Both the position numbers and the translations under genes were made by a program. Of a DNA stretch of 64,000 nt, positions 1 through 44,733 are shown piece after piece. The DNA is from Setophaga petechia (taxonomy: Eukaryota; Chordata; Aves; Passeriformes; Parulidae): NCBI GenBank assembly GCA_024362935.1, contig JANCRA010000028.1, positions 9,544,476 through 9,608,475 of the forward strand. The letters are read 5' to 3'. Below the pieces are notes generated by a model. The model was not told where the DNA came from. It did no database searches and saw only the letters and a list, made by a program, of their open reading frames with translations. Each line of letters begins with the position of its first letter. Positions within the stretch are counted from its first letter, which is position 1.

Positions 1-861
1 CTTCATCTTTTTTGCTCAAAAGTGCCTTGAAAGCTGAAACCAGTGAGCTGACTTTAATTCCTGAAGCAGCTGCCCACTTCTGGCTTGTGATAATTGCTTT
101 AAATGTGGAGTGTGGCTCTAGCAGAGGAAATGTAATGGAGCATCTTTAGTTTTTCAGTGTTATTTTATGGAAACTTCTCCTTGGGTGGTCATGTAGCATT
201 CCCTGCTCTCTGAATTTCACATCTCATTTCACACAGCTTTGCAATAATACTGAGTGCTGCTTTCTTCCCATGTTTCTGAGCTTCTTGAGATACATCACTA
301 CTTTATATACTATCATATACATATTATATTCTCATTTATTTATTAAATACCAGAATTAGTGTTGGGTGTATTAGTGTGCTGCAAGTACTTAACAAACAAA
401 AGTTTTTTGAGCAGCTACAAATAATTAATGAGCTGTCCTGTGAGTTTTATTTAATGTTATTTGGTTTGATTTTCTTTGTATTAGAAAAGTAAGGTTGATT
501 TGAACATGGTCGAGTTGGTTACTTCACTAAGCAAGGAATTATGTAAGAGTAGAAAATTAAATCCTGTCAGTTTTCAGTGCTCATTAGAGGATCTTGTGCT
601 CTGGTACTTTCTGTAACAAGTCATTGACATAAAGTTCTGGAACCAAATGTTTTTATGACCTCTCAAGATATTGCCTAACTTCCTTATCCTTTAAATATTG
701 TCTAAACAACTGGGATTTCCACTAAATTCCATCTGATCATCTTAAAAAGATTCTCTTTGATTATCACCAAATCAGCATTATCAGCAAATTCAATTAATAA
801 TAATAATAGTAGTGGTAATACTAATAACCTTTTTCCATAATACAAATCTTTTGTTTTACAG

Positions 862-33087
<32,226 letters not shown>

Positions 33088-34860
33088 GAATATCCTGAGG
33101 ACCAGATGGTGTGAACATAAGGGACCACATCAGTGATACTGCACTTTTTTCACTACAGCTTCATTGTTGTCCTTGTTCTGCCCCATGTGGAAGATGATTC
33201 TTACATTTCTGTGGTGACTACCAAAGAAACAGCAGCATATTCAAAGAGGAGAAATTCCAAAAGTACACTTGCCTTACCAATCCAGCAGCTCCTTTTCCTT
33301 CCTAGCAACAGAATTTAAAAGAATCTCTCTTCACATTTCAAACTGATCCTTGTACGTGTGCTTTGAACTTGAATGATCAGGGTTTGTTGTTTTTCCCTCG
33401 TGAGGTTTTTAGAGAGCGGATCCTTCTGCATCAGGTACAAAAAAAGACATTTCCCTCAGAAGATTCCCTCAAGAGTTTTTAAGCTGTTCAGTAAAATGTG
33501 GCTGAGTGAATTTGGGAAACCCTAACCATGTGCAAGTGCTGCTTGAAGCTTTTTGGGGCTCAGCTGCCTTGTCTGGAGCTCACCTGTTGTACACATGGCT
33601 CAGGTTGTCATATGAAGGGATGGCAAACACGCTCTTATCCCAGGGGAAAAGTGGGGATGGAAGAAATTCCCTCCATCTGTGCAAAATCCCCAGGGGGTTT
33701 TCAGCTGATGTGGATACTATTTGATGATCTTCTTCCAAAATATTTTGTTTTGCACTAATTTACTAAAGCAACTGTATATTCATTTTTGAAGAACTATATT
33801 AAAAAAAAAATCTAGAGAAAGAAGGCACAATGGACTTGGCTGAATTTCATTTCAGTGTACATAAAATTCTTTTCAGAATTTCAAATGTAGCTTCTAGAAG
33901 ACTTTCAAACAAACTGTGTAAAAACTTGTATTCATGTGAACCTTTCCATTTTATACCTATTTGTCTAATACTTGAGTAACTACTGCTCTGGACTTTCTCA
34001 GTAATAGCAATGTTGAGTTGCTGGTTGTTTGCTTTTTCTATAGATTTGGTTGCATCTTTTGTTGTGCATGCAATATGTGCATTAATGCCTGCAGTCTTTA
34101 GGGATGTAATGACAGTTCTCTGTAGTTTGTTTCTTGGGCAGTATTACAATAAATACTGTAAACTGAAAGGTTCTGCAAGGAACCATGCAAAAAAAAAAGA
34201 TTAAAAAAAAAAACAAACCAGAAAATAATGTTGTGGTTTGAGATGCTGATAAAATGATGTAGGATCTCTACATATAGTGTGAAAAATCAGGATTATTTTG
34301 TGTGCATTTTGGGGGAGAGGTGGGAAGCTTCATTTAGCCTTATAGGCATTGTCATTTCAAGCATCCCATGAGATCATCAGGACAGTGATTTGTTGGGCAG
34401 ATCAGCTTCTCTGGAAATGGTTCCTATACTTTGTTTTGGGGACTTTTTTTGTTACTCAACTGCTTGAATACTTGAATAAACCATTCTCCAGGACAAAATC
34501 ATTTTAATCCTCTTAAACACAGTGGTCTGAACTATTTGACAAAGTTGTACAGGGCTTACACATCAAAATATTGTTTCAGTGTTGGGATAACCATGTGTTT
34601 CCTTTACTTTGACAGAGTAATGTACTTTTTACCTTATTTATCTGTATGAAATTCCAACAGTTAATTTGAAAGTGTTTGTTTATATAATGTTTGTATTTTT
34701 AGGTCTTTAATACGGTGTTTCTACCTCTCCTTTGTAATTGCATGCATTATTCTTGGAACTAGGTAATAACTCACTGAACTGTTGCGTAATAGCCTTTTTA
34801 TTATGGCCTGTATAAATGTATATTAAGGTAAAAATAAATACTGACACTAGAAGTGTTTCT
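33088..34860 (+). terminator. ULK2 3'UTR and candidate poly(A) signals
   Basis: No further coding exon follows the TAG at 33085. The AT-rich tail carries AATAAA at 34148-34153 (likely the main signal, followed by genomic A-runs at 34189-34215), 34475-34480 and 34833-34838. Which site is used cannot be told from sequence alone. Confidence 0.65.
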
Positions 34861-37800
34861 ATGGTACAACTGAGTTTCTGTGTCTCTGTGACCAGAGGTG
34901 TTAAATGTAGGAAAAAATCTCCACTTGCTTGGGTAAAGAAGTTGCTGAATGTTCCCCCCAGCAGGGCAGGATGGGGCAGCATCCTTGACTTCTTTATCTC
35001 TGGATAGCTCAGGCACAAAGTGTCCCTGAGTTTGTTTTTCTCTGGCTTTAGCAAGACAATTTACCCTGCTGCTTTTTTGGTTTTTTAATTTCAATTTTTT
35101 TAAAACTTGGATTGGAAGACAAAAATGCTAAGTAGGATCCTGGGTAACAGCTGTATAATCTCTCAACAAGGTGCTTATTTGTTGCCTCTAGCAAAGGGAA
35201 GCTGTTGGGGCTGCCAGAACAGCAAATACAGAGCTAATTGACAAAAGCTGGCAGGAAGTTACAATTTCTATCCAAAGTTGACAAAAAATGGGCTTTGTTC
35301 ACCTCACAGCCTGTGCCCTCTGCCCAGCTGAGATATGCTGTGGGAGCTGCTGTGTGGATATTCTATTTTTGAGCTGTACTATCAAATTTTCCCCAATATA
35401 TTATTAAAAACCCCTCCACTTGTGAGTGGCACATAAAGAGGATGAGGAAGGAGTGAGCTGGGAATGCTAATGATATGTCTGAGCCTGAATCTAGGAACAA
35501 AGCAACAGCTTTAATGCACAAGTCTAGGAGATAGGCTGCTTTTCTCAGGAACTCACTGGGTTTTGTTGGTTTTCTTTCTTTCCTTTCAGGATTCAAGCTC
35601 ATTCTCCTTCCCCTCTTGCCAGCAAGGCTCCAGCTGCACAAACAGGAGGAGAAGAAAAGGGCTATTCTTGCTGGCTGTTTTCAGGAGGAGGAGGAGACCA
35701 GTGTTCATGGCCTGTCTTTCTGCATAAACTCATTCCACAAAGATCCTGAAGCTGTCCTCTGTCTTTGGCTCTCCGTGCTCAACAGCAGGTGCTTGTTTTT
35801 AAAAAATACTTTTTTTTTTCCCCCCAGCCTTTGAAAGATGGAACTTGAAAGGAGAGATTTGCTGTGCTTTTCTAGCTCAGCTCTCCAGGATCTCCTTGAG
35901 TGTTCTGCACTTGCTCCACTCTGTCCATTTTACAAAATGTCAGCTGAAAACTCTGAAACACATTTTGATTCTGACATTTGCTGCTTTTCATAAGCAATAA
36001 GTTGAACTCTCAACCCTTCCTCTGACACAGAGGAGGAAATCCAGTTACTTTAACTTGCAACTAAGATGCTACAAGTTATTCCAAGGAGCATTTTGAGGAG
36101 GGAGCTGTTCCTGGGACTGCCTGGGTTTTGCATAGTTCTTGCTGTTATCATGTACAGCTAAATCAAATTATTATCCCATCACCTCAGGGTTCAGAGGCAA
36201 TAACTTGTGATTCACCCATGTCCCAGTGCTGTGCCCAGCTACACCAAAAAGGGAAACTTGCTTTTCATCTGGAGCAGGGAAAGCTGGATCCTACTGCTTC
36301 CAAAGCTTGTTGAGGCTTTGAAATTCAGATAGGCTGGCTTGTGACCTGACTTGTGACCCACCTCCTTTTTGATTCCTGCTTCCTCTCCTATTTTGGGGGA
36401 CTTTTTATTTAAATTTTGATCCTTTGGCTGCTCTGAGGTCTGCTTGCCACTATCTTTTTTGACAGGCCAGGATGCCTTTTGAGCCTTTAAGCAAATCTCT
36501 TTCCACCCTGAACTTCCCCATCTGACCTGAGCCATGCTCCTGGCTGTGGCTTTTCCCCAAGTGCCTCCACAGCTCCTCCTTTTTGCAGAGGAGTGGAGTC
36601 CATCAGGGTAACCCCTCTCCTGAGGTCTCCCAGTCAGCTGGAGCCCAGCTGAAGGAAGCCTTGGCACTGCTCCTTGGGACAAACACCTTTTCAAAAGGCT
36701 TTTGTGCAGGGCAGGCTCCCCCCTCCTGGCTGCCTGCAAGCCAGCCGAGTGCCACTGGGGCTGTTGAGTCTTGTTGCAATCCTTGTGCCAATCATTCCCA
36801 TTGTTTCTTTGTGTCCCTTTCACATTTTCCATGGCCTGAACTCTGTCCACAATGCAGCCCACAGACCAGGGCTGTGTGTGACACAGTATCTCCTTCTGGC
36901 AAATGTGAGATCAGCCCCAGCTTTCAAAACAAGTGATGCCACGAATGAACTGAGCTGCATTGATTCCTGTAGGTTCCTCAAAAACCTCTCTCCCTGTTGT
37001 TCATCTTCTGTACCCACTTTTATGGTCGAGTGCTGTTTGGGTTTGGGATCTGGCTGGGGTTGTGTGACTTCCAGAAAACATTTGGAATTTGAGACTAGGC
37101 AGACATTTAAGCAGAGACTAAGGATTGTAGCTGAAAACTTGAAGTTCTGTGAGTGTGGCGTGTCAGCTAAAAGGACATTTATTGATCAGCTGCGTTATTT
37201 GGTGGACTCTTGAAACCAAATACTGCACAGTTTATCTTCCAAACCAAAGTCCTCCTCTCCCAGGCTCTGCTGGGTGCTTTTGGAAGCACAAAGGGCTGCT
37301 CCCCAGGGCAGGGCAGCCTGTCTGATTGCTGTTAATTGACTCCAAAGGGGAGTGAGAGTAGGGGGGAATCCTGAGCTCAGCTTCTAAATAAAACACCTCT
37401 TGCTGCTGTAACTACAGATTAGAGTCCCCCCAGCACTGCTCACCTCCCAGTTCTTCTGGAGCTCCTTTGCTTTCCCATAAATAGCTCCCTTTATTGTTTC
37501 TTAGTGATTGAACTAAAATAGAAAACACTGCCAGCTCCCAGGCGTGGGGAGCACGGGGTATTCCTCTGTCTCACTCAAGATCCCACACTTTGCTGAAATC
37601 CTCCTGTCTCACCCAGCTGAGACTCTGCAGTGCTAAAAAAGCCTCTCAGCCTTGTTCCCTGTCCCCAGCTGGCCAAAAGGTGTCCCTGACAAGGACCAAA
37701 AGGGACTCTGCCAGGATGCTGCCTCATTTCTGCTAAGGTTTATCCCCACAGACCACTGGGATAACTGGGAGCTGGGATATTTGCTTCCAGTGAGTACAAG

Positions 37801-38655
37801 CAGCACTGTTGTGACATGAAAACCCCTCTGGGGTGATGGGTGAGAATTTTACAAGCTCTGGAGAATCCATCCACCTCCCTGCTCGTGCTGCCAGCCTGGG
37901 TGGGAGCAGTGCAGCACCGTTCCCCCAGGCACAATGTAATGCTCCATGCTGACAGCTCAGGCTTTCACTCTGATTTCAGCACCACTAATCCTTTTACAAA
38001 TTCCCTTGGGCCTGCACAGAGCTCCAACCTCCTGTGCCTGCAAGGATGCTGACAGGATAACGGGGAATATTTCCATCAGACAACGGTCCTGTGAGAAACA
38101 TTGCTTTTCCAATGCAAACCCAGCTTTTCTCCTTACACCACCTGGAAGGGCCCTGTCTTTTTTTCCATCTCATGCTGCCTCCTGCACACAAGTTTTAGCA
38201 GTTGCTCATGTCATTCTTCTCCACAGCAGTGTTTACTGCTGAGATTTGTGCTACAGCTTGTGAAATGCTGAGCCACAGCCCAGGAGGTGTTAGTGAAGCC
38301 AGCTGACCACAAAAGCCAAGCTTGATGTTTGGGGGCAATTGTTGTTCTGCACAATCTGAAGCCAAAAGGCACTCCCAGCTTCAGAGGGCTGTGTTGATAT
38401 GGGAAAATGGGATAAAACTTCACAGGAGAAGGGGTGCTCTGTGCTAGGAGCCCACATCACCTGGACAGGAGCACCCGGCTGCCAGCCCTGTGTGCCAAGG
38501 AGGTGCAGCCAGCATGGATTTAGTGGGGTACAGCAGCAGCCGAGGAGCTTTAGCAGTAAAGGCGCTGGGTAAATCGAGTCACCAGAGGCAGCGTGTAACA
38601 ACCTGCACACAATTTTCAAATAATCACCGTGCTTTTCCTAGAACAAGTTGTGGCA
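34861..38655. other. Intergenic region between ULK2 and the ALDH3A pair
   Basis: These 3.8 kb are of mixed composition. The longest antisense frame (36862-36239, 207 codons) has no recognisable domain. I see no RNA gene and no clear transposon. Confidence 0.6.
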
Positions 38656-38659
38656 GGTC

Positions 38660-39620
38660 TATTTTTAACCGGAATGTGCCCAACCTTGCCCGGGCTCCTT
38701 TCTCCGCGTTTTTTCTGGCTCGTTTCCCACGCCACGACTGTACCAAGGTTAATTGGACCAGAACAGCACCTGCCCGGCTTCGCTGCCCCTCCGTGGCAGG
38801 AGGCCGCTGGCACCGCACGGCACGGCAGGGCCAGCCCCGTGCTTTCCCCGCTCCCTGCCCCGATAAGGCTCCGCAGGGACTCTGCCCTCCGCCCCCAGGG
38901 CAGCCCCACGCCCCGGCAGCGTTTCACAACCGGCCCGGCAGCGCCAGAGCCGCTTCCACCCGCGGAGCCCACGGAGGGACTGCGGCAGGAGCATCCCCGA
39001 GCGCGGCGGCCAAGGTAGCGGCGGTACCGCGGGGACACAGCCTTCACCCCGCTCCGCTTCCTCCTCCTCGTCCTCTCTCCCACCGGGACCACCGGGCAGG
39101 GAGGGGGGGCGGCTGCCCCGCGGCCTCGCCCGTTCCGCTTCCGTCATGTGAGCGGAAAGAGGAAGCGGCGGCGGCGGCGGCGACCCCGGTGGGCGGCGGG
39201 GCCGCGGGGGCGGAGGGTCCTGCCCGGGGCGGGGGGCACTGGCCGGGGGGAGAACCAGCGGCTCGCAGCCACCGTGTCACTGCAGTGTCACTGCCGCCCC
39301 AGCGCCGGTGTCGCTCGGGGGTCCCCGCGGTTCCTCCGGGGGTGAGGGGGGGTCCCCATCCCGCCGTGTCCTCGCCGGGTGTCGCTCGGTACCGCGCTGC
39401 GCTCCGCCCCGCCGGGAGCAGCCACGGCTTCCTCGGTGACATCCCCACGCTGCCACCAACGCCCTGCGCTGCTTGTCAAACTTTTCTAACTCGGGAGTTA
39501 TGTAAGGCTTCGGAGAGATGTGGCGAAATAAGGGACGAGCGGCTGCCTGGAGATGGGGCGGGGGGAGCGGCTGGAGGGGGGAGCGCGCCCGGTGCTCCTG
39601 GGGACGAGCCGGGCTGAGCA
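38660..39620 (+). promoter_or_regulatory. CpG island, probable ALDH3A2 copy-1 promoter
   Basis: Roughly 1 kb is dense in CG dinucleotides (runs such as GCGGCGGCGGCGGCGACC near 39166-39185), in contrast to the AT-rich DNA on the left. It ends just before the ALDH start codon at 39681. It contains TTCCGCTTCCGTCATGTGAG at about 39134-39152, which combines ETS-type TTCCG cores with TCATGTGA, an E-box/M-box. A splice-acceptor-like CTCCTCAG ends at 39668, so a non-coding first exon inside the island may splice to the ATG exon. No TATA box is evident. Confidence 0.8.
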
Positions 39621-39680
39621 GGCCTCCATGGCCCTGTGCTGAGCTGGGGGTGGCCGGTGTCTCCTCAGTGCTGAGCAGCC

Positions 39681-42600
39681 ATGGAGAAGATGCAGCAGAT
39701 CGTGGGCCGGGCCAGGGCCGCCTTCAGGTCGGGCCGGAGCCGCCCGCTGGAGTTCAGGATTCAGCAGCTGAAGGCTCTGGAGAGGATGGTGCAGGAGAAG
39801 GAGAAGGAGATCCTGGCAGCTCTCAAGGCCGATCTGAACAAGGTCTGGGTCGGGGAGTTTCTCCCATTAGTTGTGCACAGAGAGTAGTCAGCACTGAAGG
39901 GAAAGTGGGAAGGCCAAGGGCTGCCTTTGCTGTGCTAAATGACTTTTGCTCTTGTCCCCTTGGCCCTGGCTCCCACTGTGGCCTGCAAAGGTCTGCTGCC
40001 AGCATTTCTGAGAAGGAGTTACTCTAAGGCAGAACTGCAAAGGCAGTCCTGGCTGTCAGGTTTTGGGTTCTGCCTCACACACCCAGACTGGCCATCTCTG
40101 GCCAGGGATCCTTTGTCACTGCCAGTGTCAGACACTTGGAAGCAGCAGGGCTGTGATGGGGGCTGTGGGAGGTGGGTGCCTTTTCCATCCCTTCCCCAAA
40201 CTCCCTGTTTTTTCAGTGTGGGTACAACGCCTACAGCCATGAAATCCTGGGCGTGCTGGGGGAGCTGGCCCTCACCATGGAGAAGCTGCCATCCTGGGCA
40301 GCACCTCAGCCTGTGAAGAAGAACCTGCTGACCATGAGGGACGAGGCCTACATCGGCTACGAGCCCCTGGGCGTGGTGCTGGTCATCGGGGCCTGGAACT
40401 ACCCCTTTGTGCTCATCATGCAGCCCCTGATCGGGGCCATCGCTGCAGGTGGGGATCCAGAGCAGCCTTGGTGGGGTCCTGGCTGGGTGTGGGCAGAGGA
40501 TTGAGGGCTCAGTGTCCATGCTGTGTGTGCCCTGCAGGCAATGCCGTGGTGGTGAAGCCGTCGGAGGTCAGCGAGAACACGGCTCGGCTGGTGGCTGAGC
40601 TGCTGCCACAGTACCTGGACAAGGTGAGTGTGGCCCCGTGCCTGACATGACTGTCTTGATCTGTCCTGCTTTCAAAGGGCTCCTGCAGGTTCGAGCCAAA
40701 TCCATTGCCTGCTCCCTTCAAAGGAGCATAAGCGGGAGGCACAGGAAGGGTTGAGTTACTGTTGGAGTCCAAAGGTACATTGACAAATTCTCCCTGTGTT
40801 TGTGTATGAGCTTACATAATACTGCTGCAGTGTGACAGCCTTTTTGACACTCATAACTGTATGGAGAGCTGTGTATGCACTTCTCACTGCTCTTTTGGAG
40901 CTGTGCTGGGGATGCCCTTAGGCCAGCACAGGTTGTGTGGGATGCTGGTGGTGCCTGGCTCTTCCTGAGAATTGGACACTGGGTGTTCCATGGCAACATG
41001 GCCTGGATTTTCATGTCCTGCTGAACTGCACTTGCAGGAGGAGGTGTTGTTCCTCCTCCTCTTGCCTGGCAGTTCTGTCATCCCTTGCAGTGTGTCACAG
41101 AGATAGGCTGTTGCTCCCACTGCACAGGGCCCTGTGGAGTTTCCTCCAGGGTGTTAGCGCCTTATCTGGGTGGGAGGCAGGAGCAGGGGAAGGAGGCAGC
41201 TCTTGGGAGAGCCTGGCAGTCATATGTGCCCTGATTCTTCCTGTGTGGGAGCAGCTCCACAGCCAGACTCAGCCCTGGCCTCAGCCTTCATTTCTTTTAG
41301 TTCATGTGGCACAAAGTAGGAAAGTAATCTTCATTTGAGGGGAAGGAGTAGAGCATATCTCTGATACCACTATATTTTTTTCCCTGTCATGAAGTAGGGC
41401 ACAAACAAGTCTCCCCTCTCCCACATGTAGAGCTGCTGTCTTGATGTGAGTGCTTTGAATCAAGGTAACTCTCAGGCTCTTGTTTGTCCTGCAGGAGCTG
41501 TACCCTGTGGTCACTGGAGGAGTTCCTGAGACAACAGATCTGCTGACCCAGAGATTTGATCACATCCTCTACACTGGCAACACTGCAGTGGGCAAAATTG
41601 TGATGGCAGCAGCTGCCAAGCACCTGACCCCTGTCACCCTGGAGCTGGGGGGGAAGAGCCCCTGCTACATCGACAGGGACTGTGACCTGGCTGTGGCCTG
41701 CAGGTCGGGTTCTTGCAGCCTTGATGGGCCCTCAGCACTGGGGCAGGGGAGCATCTCTAGGGCAGCATGCCCAGCTGAGGTGCTGGCAGCTGGGCTGAGG
41801 GGTGGGGAAGGGACTGAGCATGGAACAAGCATGTCCCTTTCTCCCTTGCCACAGGCGGATAACGTGGGGCAAGTACATGAACTGTGGGCAGACCTGCATC
41901 GCCCCAGACTACATCCTGTGTGACCCATCCATCCAGAGCAAGGTGGTGGAGAACATCAAGGCCACTCTGAAGGTGAGGGAGGAGTCCCTTATGCTGTGGA
42001 GATTGTCCCAGCTGGGACTTCCTGGAGCTCCTGGAAGGTGTGCTGAGCATTTTTGTTTCTGCTGTTCCCTTTGTCAGGAATTCTATGGGGAGGACGTGAA
42101 GTCATCTCCAGACTATGAAAGGATCATCAACCAGCGTCACTTCAAGAGGGTCAAGAGCCTGCTGGAGGGGCAGAAAATTGCTCATGGGGGAGAGACTGAT
42201 GAGGCCTCCTGCTTCATAGGTGCTGTGGAGGGGATGTGGTAGTGGGTGTTTTGTGGGGTCTGTTTGTCTGTGCCTTTTTTGACCCAGTTGCTGTGATGGG
42301 CCAGGCCTGTGTCCTGCTCATGCTGTTCTCTTATTCTGCCATTTGCCTCAGCTCCAACCATCCTCACGGATGTTTCCCCGGAGTCAAAGGTGATGGAGGA
42401 GGAAATCTTTGGGCCAGTGCTGCCCATTGTGCCTGTGAAGAGCGTGGAGGAAGCCATTGAGTTCATCAACGGTCGGGAGAAGCCTCTTGCCCTGTATGTC
42501 TTCTCCAACAACAAGCAGGTGGGTCTGGGCTGTGCCCGAGGAGATGAACATTGTTGAAATGTATCTCCCTTCCCAGTATCTTCAGTTACATGGTCTGGTC

Positions 42601-44733
42601 TCTTCTTTGAGCCTTTTAAATATTTTGTTTTGTTTTTTTTTCTTCTTCTAGTTAATCAAGAGAGTAATCTCGGAAACCTCCAGTGGTGGTGTGACTGGAA
42701 ATGATGTCATTATGCATTTCTTCCTCTCAACTTTGCCTTTTGGTGGTGTTGGTAAGTTACTGGAGCTCCTTAAGAGTTGGGATTTAATACACAGTGTGTC
42801 CCAGGGAACAACAACTCATGGTTTGTGTCTGGGTATCCCTGTGCCTCCTACAGCTCAAGAGTCTCTGTGCAGCAGGTCTTGATAATAATTATAAGTTCTG
42901 GGAGTTCGTTAGGATGGGGGCCAGGAGGGAAGAACCTTTGGGTGTATTTTTGGAAAGACTGAAGCATTTAGTGCAGGCTGCTGGGGAAGGTGCATTAAAA
43001 CCATTATTTGCAATCAGAGTGACTGGTGTAAATGAGGTGAGGAAGAAGAGGGTTGGAGTACAGATGAGAAGTGCTGCAGGGGAAGGCTCAGTTGCCCTCA
43101 GGTGGGCAGAGTTGGGGCTGGCTGAGGCTGAGCAGGGCCCTGCCTGGCTGTGTCCCTCAGGGCACAGTGGGATGGGCGCCTACCACGGCAAGCACAGCTT
43201 CGAGACCTTCTCCCACCGCCGCGCCTGCCTCATCAAGGACCTGAAGATGGAGAGCACCAACAAGATGCGGTACCCACCTGGCAGCCAGAAGAAGGTGGAC
43301 TGGGCCAAGTTCTTCCTGCTGAAGAGGTTTAACAAGGCCCGAATTGGGCTCTTTGTCCTGGCCCTGTTGGGGGTGGTGGCAGCAGTGATGATCAAGGTGA
43401 GTTTTGGATCTTTGCTGTCTATAGCACTGCATGTACAATTTACCTGACCTGTTCTTTGCAACTGCAGCCCTTTTGTAAAGCCTGGCCTCTTTTTCTGTCT
43501 TGAGATTTATGATATCTGTCCCACCTTAAATTCTTACATTCTCACTCTTGCAAGCTGTCTGTAGAATAGGAATTTCCCGGGAGAGATCTCCAGGCTGCTG
43601 TACTCCCTGTTGCTCTTCCCTGGTAGGTGACACCCGTGGGATGCTCCCTCCAGAGGCAGAGGTTGGTAGTTTTGGACTGCTTAGGCGTGGTTTCCATCCC
43701 AGAGCTTCCTTCAGCAGCGTTTGGTCTGCCTGACAGCCCAGAGAGCTGCAGTCTGTGCCATGGCACCCTGGGGAGGGAAGCTGTGTCCCAAAGCTGGGGT
43801 CTGTGACAAGCTCTTGTTCCTCCTCGCCCATTGCAGCCCCCGTCTGACCTCAGCTCAATTATTCCCATTTCCTCCCGTGTTTCCAGCTGGGTAGTGCGGA
43901 AGGGTGGGATGTCCTCTCCTCTCTGCAGGAGGCAGAGGCTTGCAGGAGGCTCAGGATGCCTCCTGAGGTGGAGGAGCAAGATCTGAATCTCCAGTTGTGA
44001 TCACTGCTGGTTCTCCATGTCTGACAAACCAGACACTACATGTGCCTTCACTGACTGCTCCATGGGAATTACTGAGCTCAAGGGAGCAGCTCCTGAGGGC
44101 ACAGGAGGAGGCAGGGTGGATCAGAGCTCTGCCTTTCAGTCTGTGTAGTTGCTGCTGCAAGGAGACACTCAGCATCCCAGGGGAAGTAACCTGCTCACAT
44201 AATCCAGGAGGAGATTTAAGAGCCAAAAACTGGCTCAGGCCTCAAGGCAGCAGCCAGGGAGGCAGGCCCTGTGTAGGGCAATGAGAAGGGGGGAATCTCA
44301 CGGCATCTTGAAATCATTTGGGTTTCTCAGAGCCACCAGTCTGTGCTGAAGAGAAAAGCCCTGTTGGTTGTGCTGGCTGTGCAGAGGCTGGGCTGGCCCA
44401 GTGGGTGGTAAGGAGGAGCAGGTTTCAGAGCACTGCTGTGGCTGCCACAGTGAGGTAGGAGCCTTTTTCTTCTCCTGTGTGTAGACCTGTAGTTTGAGAT
44501 TGGGAAAAGCTTTCTAGATGAGTGAATGTGGGGCTGAGCCAGAGCACGATGTTTTCCCTGGCATCTGAGATAACCAGTGCATGCTGAGGGGCAGGAGAGC
44601 TGCACGTTGGGGAACCCCCTGCCTGAAGAAGGGGCTTTGCTTCAGACTGTTCTAGAAAGGGAATTGGTTTTGTCTCAGCAGATCCTTCACAGGGTGTTGG
44701 TGTTGTGTTTTGCTTTCACAGGTGCTTAACTGA
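39681..44733 (+). CDS. ALDH3A2: ALDH3A2-like fatty aldehyde dehydrogenase, copy 1
   Basis: NAD-dependent oxidation of long-chain fatty aldehydes at the ER membrane. Exons: 39681-39842, 40217-40448, 40538-40623, 41495-41703, 41855-41972, 42078-42219, 42352-42518, 42652-42751, 43161-43396, 44722-44733. They give 487 aa (human 485). Start [20 protein letters not shown] aligns with the family N-terminus. Seen are GAWNYPF (substrate-binding Asn), [10 protein letters not shown] (catalytic Glu), [10 protein letters not shown] (nucleophilic Cys), [11 protein letters not shown] and PFGGVG. A C-terminal anchor, [18 protein letters not shown], fits a membrane-bound FALDH. Exons 8-9 ([28 protein letters not shown]) track human ALDH3A2 closely, so this is the likely orthologue. 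The last exon (V-L-N-stop) is inferred from its good acceptor and a matching position in copy 2. An unusual [11 protein letters not shown] replaces the [11 protein letters not shown] seen in human. Confidence 0.92.
40624..41494 (+). other. 871-bp intron 3 of ALDH copy 1, absent from copy 2
   Basis: The matching intron in copy 2 (47961-48048) is only 88 bp. The first dozen bases (GTGAGTGTGGCC) match, then similarity stops. About 0.8 kb was either inserted here or deleted there. I recognise no transposon ends or coding potential in it. Confidence 0.75.
43397..44721 (+). other. 1.3-kb last intron of ALDH copy 1
   Basis: This intron separates the membrane-anchor exon from the tiny terminal exon (VLN-stop). 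The equivalent intron in copy 2 is 140 bp. Reading through the donor at 43397 would add 17 codons ([20 protein letters not shown]) before a stop. Mammalian ALDH3A2 has an alternative 3' exon for a peroxisomal isoform; I could not identify an equivalent here. Confidence 0.5.

Noticed and set aside
34189..34215. A-runs as a retroposed poly(A) tail
   Set aside because: They follow an AATAAA at the natural end of ULK2, and no processed gene copy or target-site duplication is seen upstream.
38490..39617. 375-codon open frame over the CpG island
   Set aside because: Low-complexity Pro/Ala/Arg/Gly product, with long frames open in several other phases and on the other strand. This is what high GC content produces in a promoter region.
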